17,522 nt of DNA from an uncultured Lachnospiraceae bacterium (GCA_902795985.1 CADBNG010000326.1:1-17522); one strand, 5' to 3'. Positions 1 to 7,698 are shown, counted from the stretch's first letter. A program made the numbers and translations. Notes: generated from the sequence alone by a model not told the origin.

Positions 1-639
1 ACGCCGAACGGTGCGGAAGCGGGAGAAAAGGACGACAAATTCCGGAATGAACTGCCGACGCAGAATCTGGAATTCGGTAAGGAAGTGACCGGCAACCAGG
101 GCTCAAAGGACCAGTATTTCTCATTCCGGCTGAGCCTTACCGGACTTGGCGCGGGAACCGTTCTGAATGTGGAAACGGACAGCGACGTGCTGAATCCTCA
201 CAGGAACGATGCCACGGCTTATTCAGTAGAAGACATGAAAGCCGCCAACAACAGGGATGACGACAGCAATAAAGACGGACATCAGCTCATAGCCGATGAA
301 AACGGTGAAGTGTCATGGGATCTGTACCTGCATGATGGTCAGTATGTAACGGTTCTCGGCATTCCGAAAGGGGCTCAGTACAGCCTGACAGAAACCGATG
401 AAGCAGCCGGCTACCGAAAAACGGAAACCATTTCGGATGAGGAAGGAAAGGACGGAACGGCTTACAGGGACGGCGTTTCCGGTACCGTCGGGAATGCGGA
501 TATCCTGACAGGCTATACCAATGACCGCACCGGTGTAATCCCGACGGGAATTGCCGCCGCTTCCGGCGGAGGGCTGCTGATCCTGGCTGCCGGCGCTGCC
601 GGTCTGGCTGCCGGCCGTAAAAGAAAAGCCGCAAAATGA
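1..639 (+). CDS. Major (shaft) pilin, FctA/Spy0128-like, C-terminal part; 5' end outside window
   Basis: The reading frame is open from base 1, so the start lies upstream; 212 residues are visible. They hold one complete Spy0128/FctA-type isopeptide Ig-like domain and the end of a preceding one (FRNEL, visible residues 14-18). The complete domain shows the family's expected crosslink set: Lys27 in GKEVTG, Glu131 in YSLTETD and Asn174 in GYTND. A cell-wall sorting signal follows: GVIPTG (178-183), a Gly/Ala-rich membrane span, and a basic tail RKRKAAK. Pilins of this kind are polymerised head-to-tail by a sortase into a covalent shaft. The stop codon overlaps the start of the SipA-like gene (ATGA, 636-639), and the class B sortase follows that gene, which supports a shaft role. 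Which Lys forms the inter-subunit bond cannot be told. Family call firm; shaft rather than minor subunit is inferred. Confidence 0.85.
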   Translation, partial: TPNGAEAGEKDDKFRNELPTQNLEFGKEVTGNQGSKDQYFSFRLSLTGLGAGTVLNVETDSDVLNPHRNDATAYSVEDMKAANNRDDDSNKDGHQLIADENGEVSWDLYLHDGQYVTVLGIPKGAQYSLTETDEAAGYRKTETISDEEGKDGTAYRDGVSGTVGNADILTGYTNDRTGVIPTGIAAASGGGLLILAAGAAGLAAGRKRKAAK

Positions 640-1121
640 CGTCGATCCGGCATGAATTGCTCCGCCTTGGAATACGGGCCGGTATTCTGGCCGCTGTTCT
701 TTGGATCCTGCTGACCTTTATTGCTGCGGTAAGGATCTGCCCGGTTAATGAGATGGCCCCTTCGGTCCGCGACGGAGACCTGTGTTTGTTCCTGAGGATC
801 GGAAATCCGGGGTTCAACGACGTTGTGCTCTATAAAAACGGGGAAGAAGAACACTATGGAAGGGTTGTGGCGGTTCCGCAGGACACGGTAAAGGTAGACG
901 GGGACGGATTATCGGTTAACGGGGCAGGCAGTTTCAGCGAACTGCCTTACCGGACCCTTCCGCAGTCCGGAGTCGTATATCCTCTCCGCCTGGAAGCTGA
1001 CGAGTACTTTGTTCTGGCGGACCTGCGGGAGCAGGCGCTGGATTCCAGAACCTATGGCGCGGTCGGTCAGGACTCCATACTGGGGAGAATGATCTTCGTA
1101 ATGAGGAGGCGGGGCTTTTGA
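636..1121 (+). CDS. SipA-like signal-peptidase homologue lacking the catalytic Ser/Lys dyad; probable pilus assembly factor
   Basis: The 161-residue protein has one N-terminal membrane segment (about 15-32) and the signal peptidase I (S26) fold signature: box B at 39-48 (EMAPSVRDGD), the box D region at 74-83 (YGRVVAVPQD) and box E at 117-132 ending in DSRTYG. Active enzymes have Ser before the Met of box B and Lys before the Arg of box D. Here these are Glu39 and Gly75, so ordinary cleavage chemistry should be absent. From memory, S. pyogenes SipA (LepA), needed for FctA polymerisation, also lacks this dyad (Asp and Gly at the two sites). A chaperone-like role in pilin assembly is therefore more likely than signal-peptide removal. 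The gene overlaps the pilin upstream (ATGA) and the sortase downstream (TTGA), so translation is probably coupled. Confidence 0.85.
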   Translation: MTSIRHELLRLGIRAGILAAVLWILLTFIAAVRICPVNEMAPSVRDGDLCLFLRIGNPGFNDVVLYKNGEEEHYGRVVAVPQDTVKVDGDGLSVNGAGSFSELPYRTLPQSGVVYPLRLEADEYFVLADLREQALDSRTYGAVGQDSILGRMIFVMRRRGF

Positions 1122-1825
1122 ATAAAAGGAAAGCAGTCCGGACGGGAATCCGCCTGCTTCACCGGATCATGGAAGGCCTGCTTCGCGCGGCCTTCCTGAC
1201 GCTGGCAGTCATAGGCCTCTGGACCGTCGCGGATACCGTCCGGATTTACCGGAACGCGGATTCCGCGAGAATACGCCCTTATGAAAACAGCGCGAGGACG
1301 TCCGAAACGCAGAAGTCTGTCAGCCCGGACTGCATCGGATGGCTGGTGATCGACGGAACAAACATCGATTATCCGGTGATGCAGGGGGAAAACAATACGG
1401 AATATCTGAACCGGGACCCTTATGGCAATTATTCCCTGTCCGGGTCTGTGTTTGCCGACGCCAGGAACCGTCCGGATTTTACCGATGCTTACACGATTCT
1501 TTACGGACACCATATGAGTTATGGCTATCTGTTCGGCGCGCTGGACCGCTATTCGGACCGGCAATATTTTGAAAAACACAGAAAAGGAACCCTGACAGCA
1601 GGAGACCGGATTTTTGATCTGACGGTTTTTGCTTATCTGGTCTGTGACGCGGCGGAGCAACGGATCTTTGATCCGGAGGAAACCGGGCAGGCGGGTTTTA
1701 TCCGGGATCATGCCGTTTTCCTGGCAGAGCAGGAGGAAGGGCCCATTGTAGTAATGACAACATGCAGATCACCCGGCACGACGGAACGGACCGTAGTGGC
1801 GGGAACCATAAAGGAGAGAAAATGA
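1118..1825 (+). CDS. Class B sortase, probable pilus polymerase
   Basis: This 235-residue membrane-anchored transpeptidase has a basic N-terminus, one membrane segment (about 22-40) and a sortase domain from about 70. Catalytic residues are visible: His131 in LYGHHM, Cys216 in MTTCRSPG and Arg224 in TERTVV. CIGWLVIDGTNIDYPVMQ (72-89) and the HH-M form are typical of class B. In S. pyogenes FCT islands the pilus polymerase is also class B and uses (E/V)VPTG signals, close to the IPTG and VPTG signals of its neighbours here. The start is a TTG at 1118, chosen because AGGAGG (1103-1108) lies at the right distance and no ATG is nearby. It overlaps the preceding stop by four bases (TTGA) and the next start by four (ATGA). 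Whether it polymerises, anchors to the wall, or both is not shown; no other sortase is in the window. Confidence 0.92.
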   Translation: MNKRKAVRTGIRLLHRIMEGLLRAAFLTLAVIGLWTVADTVRIYRNADSARIRPYENSARTSETQKSVSPDCIGWLVIDGTNIDYPVMQGENNTEYLNRDPYGNYSLSGSVFADARNRPDFTDAYTILYGHHMSYGYLFGALDRYSDRQYFEKHRKGTLTAGDRIFDLTVFAYLVCDAAEQRIFDPEETGQAGFIRDHAVFLAEQEEGPIVVMTTCRSPGTTERTVVAGTIKERK

Positions 1826-2442
1826 TTCGAAGAATACTGACAATACTGTCCGGGACGGCGTGGATGCTTATTCTGGCCGTTCCGGTGGCAGCCGGGTCGG
1901 ATACCGCCGTAATCCCCTTTGAAACCGGGGAAAAGATGACAATACGGATTACGGCGGAAGGTCCGGCGCCTCTTCCGGACCGGACGGAGATGGAAGTGGA
2001 AGGATACGGCGCTTTTGAAATCCGGATCACGGAGCCCGGGGAATACCATTATCATCTGCGGAAAACGGAGCCGGAACAGTCTCCGATGATTTCCGCGGAA
2101 TCCGGGTACGATGTAACGGTTTTTGCTGTTTATGAGAGCGGGGAGATGATTTATACGTTAACGGCAGCAGCAGAAGGGGCCGGGGGAAAGCCTCTTTCCC
2201 TCCGGTTTGATAAAGCCCCGCCCGTTATCACGGAAACGCCGGTTCCGACACGGGAGCCGGAGAAACCGGAAGTAACGAAAGAAGAAAGCCGTGAACCGGA
2301 AAAAACAAAGGCTCCCGGAAAAACAGGGCCCGTTCAGACCGGAGACCGGGAGAACATCATGGCCTGGGCCGCGGCAGGCGGAGCGGCCGCAGCGGTTCTG
2401 GCGGCAGCGGTGCTGCGCCGCAGGAAAAGGAAAGACAGGTGA
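1822..2442 (+). CDS. Small sortase-anchored pilin with proline-rich tail, FctB-like basal subunit candidate
   Basis: The 206-residue product has a signal peptide (1-24, cleavage near PVAAG), one Ig-like pilin domain (about 28-132), a Pro/Glu/Lys-rich linker (133-168), a sorting motif GPVQTGD (169-175), a membrane span (179-198) and a basic tail. The domain resembles the Spy0128/FctB group (GEYHYHL, GYDVTVFAVYESG), but the usual isopeptide residues are not evident: the Glu position of the Y-x-Y-x-I-x-E strand reads Arg/Lys, and the final F-x-N reads FDK. A short pilin with a proline-rich C-terminal tail fits a basal subunit that links the shaft to peptidoglycan. The start at 1822 is favoured over the longer frame from 1762 because AAGGAG (1811-1816) precedes it, a signal peptide follows it directly, and it overlaps the sortase stop (ATGA). 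Confidence 0.78.
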   Translation: MIRRILTILSGTAWMLILAVPVAAGSDTAVIPFETGEKMTIRITAEGPAPLPDRTEMEVEGYGAFEIRITEPGEYHYHLRKTEPEQSPMISAESGYDVTVFAVYESGEMIYTLTAAAEGAGGKPLSLRFDKAPPVITETPVPTREPEKPEVTKEESREPEKTKAPGKTGPVQTGDRENIMAWAAAGGAAAAVLAAAVLRRRKRKDR

Positions 2443-2448
2443 AAGTGC

Positions 2449-5400
2449 ATGAAAAGAAAGAATCGACAGGCATTGCGGGCCTTCGTCACAGCTCTTTTTC
2501 TGGCAGTGGTATTGGTACTGCCGGGTTATCCGGGAATGGAGACGATCGTCCGTGCCGCGTCCCCGGAGTCTTTGGATACAGCGGACGCAGCGGCGGAAGA
2601 AGAAAAACAGGAGATCAACATGGAAACCGAAGCGGATTCCGCCGAAAGTCCGGCTTTGGCAGAGGAAGAAAGCCCGGGGGAGCAGGACGGACCGGACTCC
2701 GAAGAGGATACGCCCCATACCGCTTCAGAAAACGCGGAAGAAAAACCCAAAGATGACACGGGACCTGCCGCCCATCCGGATACAGAGCCGGAAGAGTTCA
2801 TGGAAGAAAATGATTATCCGGAAGATGACAACCCTGCGGAAGAAGTTTCAGAAACGGAAAACGGGGAAAGCAGCGATCCGGGTGAAACAATTCCGGAAGC
2901 CGGCGCAGACAGGGAAAATGAAGAGCCTGTACCGGAAATACCGGCGGACCTGGACTTCTCGTCCATGCGCCTTATTGCGGCCGGGGCAGATACGGACCGG
3001 GCGGAATGCATTGCAGTGTATGAAAACATCGCCCTGTTTCAGTTTGCCTCAGAAGAAGAAGCAAGACAGGCTTATATTGAATTGCGCCGTACTGCCGTAT
3101 CGGTCGAACCCGATATTACCATCGGAATTTCGGAAGGGCAGGAGACGGCCTCCGGAACTGATATGATGGATGAGGAGAACAACCCTCTTGCGGAGCTGAA
3201 CCGGGCGGTGGAGGAACTCCCGGAAGAGAACAGGGAGCGCCGGATTGTCGCCCTGATTGATACCGGCGTGAACGGTCCGGTATTTGGTGAAGTCTGCCTG
3301 ACAGGGGAAGACCGGGCGGATCATAACGGACATGGCACGGACATGGCGCGCTGCATGTTTGAGGAAGATCCGGAAGTACGGATCCTTTCGGTTAAAGCCC
3401 TGAGAGACGACGGATCCGGCGACCTTTCCGCGGTATATGCAGGCATTGCTTATGCGGTGGAGGCGGGAGCAGAGGTCATTAATCTGTCCCTGTCGGCTCC
3501 CCGCAGGACGGAGCATGCCTGTCTGGAAACGATGATAAAAGAAGCAGCGGAAAAGGGCATTACAGTTACGGCGGCAGCGGGAAATAACGGAACGGATGCC
3601 GCGGATTATATCCCGGGATGTGTACAGGAGGCCGTTACAGTCGGCGCCTGCGATGAAAACGGAACCCGGCGTGTTATCAGTAATTACGGTGCAGCCGTTG
3701 ATTATTATGTGACAGCGGACAGCACATCGGAAGCGGCAGCCCGGTATTCCGCTCTTTACGCGTCCGGGCGAACACCGGAGCGGGTGTTTGAACCCTCTGC
3801 CGTTTCGGAGCCTGGGAACAAAACAGACACGGGAGAGGAGGAGGATCCGGCCGCTCCGGAGACGGAAACACCGCAGGAAGCAGAGAAAGAAGAGCGTCCG
3901 GCGGAGCCGGAGCCTGCGGCAGAAGACAGCAGTCTTTATGCTGCGGATTTCCGCCTGAGGCTTCAATATCACGCGAACGGCGGGACGATTACCGGAAACG
4001 CGGATTATTCCGTCGGAGAGGACGGCTATATTAAAAACGCCGCTGGAAACACCTATCTTTCCTCGTATCCCGGTCTGACTTCATCCGACGAAATTGTCCA
4101 GCCGGTCCTGGTGCGTGAATTCGGTCTGACACGGACCGGTTATCATGTGAACAACAACCGGGCATACAATACCCGGCAGGATGGAAGCGGATACCGGATC
4201 AATCAGACCCCGGGACAGAACGCCTCTTCCCAGAATCCGTCCACGCCGACAAGGATCAACAACGGGACGCCGATCAGCAGCAACACCACCAAGACGCTTT
4301 ATGTTGAATGGATTGCGGATTATTCCACCATACAGGTCACTCTGAAGGATGACAAAAGCGGGCAGGGAATTCCCGGCGCAGAATTTGTTGTAGGGGAATA
4401 CAATGCGCAGACGGAAACATATGAGTCCCTGAATGAATCCACGGTCATGACCGATCTCGGCAATGGAAGCTATGAACTTACGGTTACCTACAGTGATCAG
4501 AACGCGGGACGTTTCCGTATACGTCAGCGGACGGCGCCGGCAGGCTATATCAATCCGGACAACAGTTACCGGAGCGTAAGAATTCAGGCCAATGCGCAGA
4601 CGATAACGGCAACAACCGGAGGGGCGGATCTGACCTGGTATGATTCACGGACTTCCTATTCCCTGAAGCTGGATCCCAACGGAGGGTGGAATATCGATAC
4701 CGGATCGAAAGCAGCGGTTACGGCTGTTTTGGCTGAAACAGGAGAGACACAGCTGCAGGCCGGAGTTCGATATACGCTTGCTAATTGTGATAGCGGGAAG
4801 AATGCTTCTTTTGAATATCCGAATTTTACAAGGGATGGTTATGTTTTCCGGGGCTGGAATACGGCACCGGACGGCAGCGGGACCCAATACGGAACCGGCG
4901 CGCCGGCAGCGGTCCGTGATCTGGTGACGACCGATGGAGGGAAAGCCGTTCTGCATGCCCAGTGGTCTTTAAGGGAAGGGGTTCAGCAGGAGACGGTGCT
5001 TCCGAACGGAGCAGTGATCCGGCCTGCCGGATGGCTTGAATACAGTGAAATCCTTCTTCTGATTCCGTATACAAAAGAACATCAGGCTGTGCGGATAGGG
5101 GAATGCTCCGACGGTTTCACCCTTTCCGGGGGCACCCTTCTGTACAACGGGCCGGTTTCGGCGGATGGACAGTCTATGGCCGGAAAAAGCGCTTCCGTTA
5201 TCCTGAAGGAGCGTGCGAATGATATCTATGGGAATGTCTATGACGTTAAAATAACGATTTCCGATATTTCCTATACAATGACCGATGAAACGGTGCCGGA
5301 ATGGATCCGTCTGCTGTCCGTGAACAGCAGCGGTGTAGCGGCGGTACAGGCTTACGCGAGGAAAAATGGAGAAACGACCGGCTTTCCGGTACGGATGAAG

Positions 5401-6582
5401 GTGCGGATATCCGTTCTGAACCCGGACGGGAGCGAAGCAGCCCCGATGAAGACGCTGATGTATTTCCGGGATCTGGACAGTGCGGACAGTACGAACGGTC
5501 ATATTTATAAAACCGGGGAGACCGGCAGCGGAGAGATATCTCCTTATGCGGAAGCAGTATACTTTCCTTTATCCACCGCTTCGGTTTTCTATACGGACTA
5601 TCCTGGAAGCAATTCCCTTTTCGCTGCGGTAAAAGACGGAAATACCGGTTTTTGCGGAACAGAGAATACGGAAGGGACGCAGGCGTGGGGACAGATCCCG
5701 GAAGTACCGGCTTCCTATACCGCAGTTCAGTTTGAGGCCGACAGCAGCAGTATCGAGTTTTACTGGAGCGGGGAGAACTGCGGGACTTCTCTTTTCGCGC
5801 TGGCGCGTTACTGGACGATTGAGTCGAAAGTCGTCGGGGATTATCCGGAGGGCGGAACGATTACGCTCGGAGGAGAAGGGGAGGTTCCGTATCCGCACAG
5901 GATCGAGAATGTGCAGTATACGGTGCGGCCGAAATTCGGTTATCGGATTAAAGCGGTCCGCCTTTCCGCCTGGGATCCGGAGTCCGGAACCTGGGGTGAC
6001 GCAGTAACTCTGGAGGTTCCGGAAAACGCGGAAGAGTATATCCGGACGTTCGATCCGATTATTACGAATTATCGCATCGAAACCGAGTTTGAACCGGTTG
6101 AGGTGGCAGTTCCGGCGGAAGCCCGGAAAGAGTATAACGGTCATGCTCTGTACGGTGAAGACTTTACGTTCATTCTGGAAGATGAACAGGGGAACAGGCT
6201 GGGAGAAGCCGTAAATGACAAAAACGGCAGGATCATTTTTGAACCGGTATCGCTGTTCCCGGGACAGCATTCCGGAGCTCTGGATGAAGAGACCGGAACA
6301 GCGGTTTTTCACTGGTTTATCCGTGAAGTGCCCGGCAATGACAGAGCGGTTTCCTATGATGAGCATGTTGAAACCGTGGACATTATCGTTCATTATACAC
6401 GGGATCATGAACTGGCGGCAGAGGTCACCTATGACCCGGACGGTGCGGTGTTTACCAATATCTATAATCCCACAGTACCGACAGGGGTACAGACCCCGGG
6501 CATTGGCTGGGCCGTCCTCGTGTTGTGCCTCGCGGGCCTGTTTCCGGTAATCCGGCGCATTGTAATCCGGCGGAGACGGTAA
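2449..6582 (+). CDS. Multidomain surface protein: pro-subtilisin (S8) + InlB/SpaA-like modules + C-terminal pilin domain, VPTG-anchored
   Basis: The 1377-residue protein has, in order: a signal peptide (1-37, VRAAS); an acidic E/D/P-rich stretch (about 38-165); an I9-like propeptide (about 185-223, ending VEPD); a compact S8 domain (264-440) with Asp271 (LIDTGV), His295 (NGHGTD), oxyanion Asn379 (AAGNNG) and a probable nucleophile Ser427 (STSEAA instead of GTSMAA); a second E/P linker (450-495); an InlB-like module (about 503-622); a SpaA-like domain (626-715) with Gln693 at the usual Glu; a second InlB module (737-840, GYVFRGWNTAPDGSG); an unassigned region (841 to about 1130) and a divergent InlB-like stretch (about 1135-1220); a Spy0128-like domain with Lys1227, Glu1293 and Asn1337; the sorting signal TVPTG (1342-1346), a membrane span and RRRR. 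AGGTGA (2435-2440) precedes the ATG. It probably sits at the pilus tip or on the wall. Proteolytic activity is plausible, not proven. Confidence 0.85.
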   Translation: MKRKNRQALRAFVTALFLAVVLVLPGYPGMETIVRAASPESLDTADAAAEEEKQEINMETEADSAESPALAEEESPGEQDGPDSEEDTPHTASENAEEKPKDDTGPAAHPDTEPEEFMEENDYPEDDNPAEEVSETENGESSDPGETIPEAGADRENEEPVPEIPADLDFSSMRLIAAGADTDRAECIAVYENIALFQFASEEEARQAYIELRRTAVSVEPDITIGISEGQETASGTDMMDEENNPLAELNRAVEELPEENRERRIVALIDTGVNGPVFGEVCLTGEDRADHNGHGTDMARCMFEEDPEVRILSVKALRDDGSGDLSAVYAGIAYAVEAGAEVINLSLSAPRRTEHACLETMIKEAAEKGITVTAAAGNNGTDAADYIPGCVQEAVTVGACDENGTRRVISNYGAAVDYYVTADSTSEAAARYSALYASGRTPERVFEPSAVSEPGNKTDTGEEEDPAAPETETPQEAEKEERPAEPEPAAEDSSLYAADFRLRLQYHANGGTITGNADYSVGEDGYIKNAAGNTYLSSYPGLTSSDEIVQPVLVREFGLTRTGYHVNNNRAYNTRQDGSGYRINQTPGQNASSQNPSTPTRINNGTPISSNTTKTLYVEWIADYSTIQVTLKDDKSGQGIPGAEFVVGEYNAQTETYESLNESTVMTDLGNGSYELTVTYSDQNAGRFRIRQRTAPAGYINPDNSYRSVRIQANAQTITATTGGADLTWYDSRTSYSLKLDPNGGWNIDTGSKAAVTAVLAETGETQLQAGVRYTLANCDSGKNASFEYPNFTRDGYVFRGWNTAPDGSGTQYGTGAPAAVRDLVTTDGGKAVLHAQWSLREGVQQETVLPNGAVIRPAGWLEYSEILLLIPYTKEHQAVRIGECSDGFTLSGGTLLYNGPVSADGQSMAGKSASVILKERANDIYGNVYDVKITISDISYTMTDETVPEWIRLLSVNSSGVAAVQAYARKNGETTGFPVRMKVRISVLNPDGSEAAPMKTLMYFRDLDSADSTNGHIYKTGETGSGEISPYAEAVYFPLSTASVFYTDYPGSNSLFAAVKDGNTGFCGTENTEGTQAWGQIPEVPASYTAVQFEADSSSIEFYWSGENCGTSLFALARYWTIESKVVGDYPEGGTITLGGEGEVPYPHRIENVQYTVRPKFGYRIKAVRLSAWDPESGTWGDAVTLEVPENAEEYIRTFDPIITNYRIETEFEPVEVAVPAEARKEYNGHALYGEDFTFILEDEQGNRLGEAVNDKNGRIIFEPVSLFPGQHSGALDEETGTAVFHWFIREVPGNDRAVSYDEHVETVDIIVHYTRDHELAAEVTYDPDGAVFTNIYNPTVPTGVQTPGIGWAVLVLCLAGLFPVIRRIVIRRRR

Positions 6583-6596
6583 AATCAGCCGGGACG

Positions 6597-6638
6597 AAAA
6601 ATGCCCGGAAGGAAAACCTGCCGGGCATGGATCTTTTT
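6597..6638. terminator. Bidirectional intrinsic terminator between the pilus locus and the convergent deacetylase gene
   Basis: ATGCCCGG (6601-6608) pairs with CCGGGCAT (6621-6628), with a further AGG/CCT pairing around an AAAA loop. On the + strand a run of five T (6634-6638) follows five bases after the stem. On the - strand four T (bases 6597-6600 read in reverse) follow at once. It sits between two convergent stop codons and can end both transcripts. Confidence 0.85.
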
Positions 6639-6657
6639 GACAAAAGGGGAATGGAAT

Positions 6658-7611
6658 TCAGTTGAAAACATCCTGATGGGACGTGTAGGCGTCACGGGAA
6701 AGGGGGCGGAACTCAAAACCGTTGTTCAGATAATATTCGATGATCTGGGGAAGGGCGGCCAATGTGGTCTCTTTACCCCCGGAATCGTGGGAGAGAAGGA
6801 CAACGGTATCGTATTCAGCGCTGGTGGCAGCGGCAACAAGGGCCGAAACGTCATCTACTTCGGCGCCGTCGCCGGAACTGCAGTTCCAGTCAAAATACTG
6901 GTAGCCCCGGTTCTGGACTTCCTGGGTCAGGTAGGTCATGATGCCGGGTGTGTAGTCGTGGGAAATATAATTCGCGCTGCCGCCCGGGAAGCGGATGAAG
7001 CAGGGAACATATCCGATCTGTTCCTGCACGACGGCACCGATCCGGTCCAGATCTTCAAAAAAGGCATCCGGTGACGCGTAAACGGTCGCGTAATCGTGAC
7101 AGTAGGTGTGAAGCCCGATGGTATGGCCCCGGTCATAGGCTTCACGGATGAGGTCAAAATGCTCCGGCGACTGTCCGGTCACAAAAAAGGTCGCTTTGAT
7201 TCCGTATTCGTCCAGAAGATCCAGATAGGCCGGCGTCAGGTAGGAAGGACCGTCATCCAGGGTCAGATACACGATTTTCTCATCCGTCATGCTGCTGGTC
7301 CCGCAGGGAATCGCCGGATCGACGGCAAAACTGGAACGGTCCGTATCGCCGGCATAGGAATTATAGGGCTTTACGGTTTCCGTCGGTTCGGGTGTCGGCT
7401 CCGGGGTAGGCGTTTCGGTGACGGGAAGGTACGCGCTGGCCTTCGGAGTTTCGAACTGAACCGTCTTTTCCCTTTTCGGGGCAGTGGCGGCAACAACTGC
7501 AACGATGACAGCGAAAACAACGGCGCAGACAACCATGATCCGGTTGATCATTTTTCTCTGGCGCCGTTCTTTTTCCAGTTTCTGTCTGCGGAGCTTTTCT
7601 TTTCTATCCAT
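6658..7611 (-). CDS. Membrane-anchored polysaccharide deacetylase (NodB domain, carbohydrate esterase family 4)
   Basis: The 317-residue protein has a Lys/Arg-rich cytoplasmic start (1-24), one membrane segment (about 25-44), a Pro/Thr/Glu linker (55-82) and an extracellular NodB domain (about 111-310). All five CE4 motifs are visible: TLDDGPS (117-123; base Asp119, metal Asp120), HTYCH (168-172; metal His168 and His172), RFPGGSAN (207-214), YFDWNCSSGD (239-248) and LLSHDSGG (272-279; His275). Such enzymes remove N-acetyl groups from GlcNAc or MurNAc in peptidoglycan or from surface polysaccharide; the exact substrate cannot be read. The start at 7611 keeps the basic anchor, but no good Shine-Dalgarno precedes it; Met21 is an alternative. 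It is convergent with the pilus locus, has its own promoter, and shares the terminator at 6597-6638. Confidence 0.93.
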   Translation of the reverse strand: MDRKEKLRRQKLEKERRQRKMINRIMVVCAVVFAVIVAVVAATAPKREKTVQFETPKASAYLPVTETPTPEPTPEPTETVKPYNSYAGDTDRSSFAVDPAIPCGTSSMTDEKIVYLTLDDGPSYLTPAYLDLLDEYGIKATFFVTGQSPEHFDLIREAYDRGHTIGLHTYCHDYATVYASPDAFFEDLDRIGAVVQEQIGYVPCFIRFPGGSANYISHDYTPGIMTYLTQEVQNRGYQYFDWNCSSGDGAEVDDVSALVAAATSAEYDTVVLLSHDSGGKETTLAALPQIIEYYLNNGFEFRPLSRDAYTSHQDVFN

Positions 7612-7668
7612 GACCGAATAAGCAAATGAGTTTGCGGAAGGTAATATCTGTTTATAGGAACTTTTATT

Positions 7669-7698
7669 TATTATACACTTATAAAAAACAAAATCTCA
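7669..7698 (-). promoter_or_regulatory. Sigma-A-type promoter for the deacetylase gene
   Basis: Read on the - strand, TTGAGA (7693-7698) and a perfect TATAAT (7669-7674) are separated by 18 bases, with AT-rich DNA around them. The -10 box lies about 57 bases before the start codon at 7611. No operator palindrome is evident nearby. Confidence 0.75.

Noticed and set aside
636..1121. Active signal peptidase I (SipW/LepB)
   Set aside because: Both the Ser and the Lys of the catalytic pair are substituted (Glu39, Gly75).
3049..3972. Long antisense open frames inside the large surface protein gene and elsewhere
   Set aside because: They are low-complexity shadows of the coding strand, lack ribosome binding sites and resemble no protein family.
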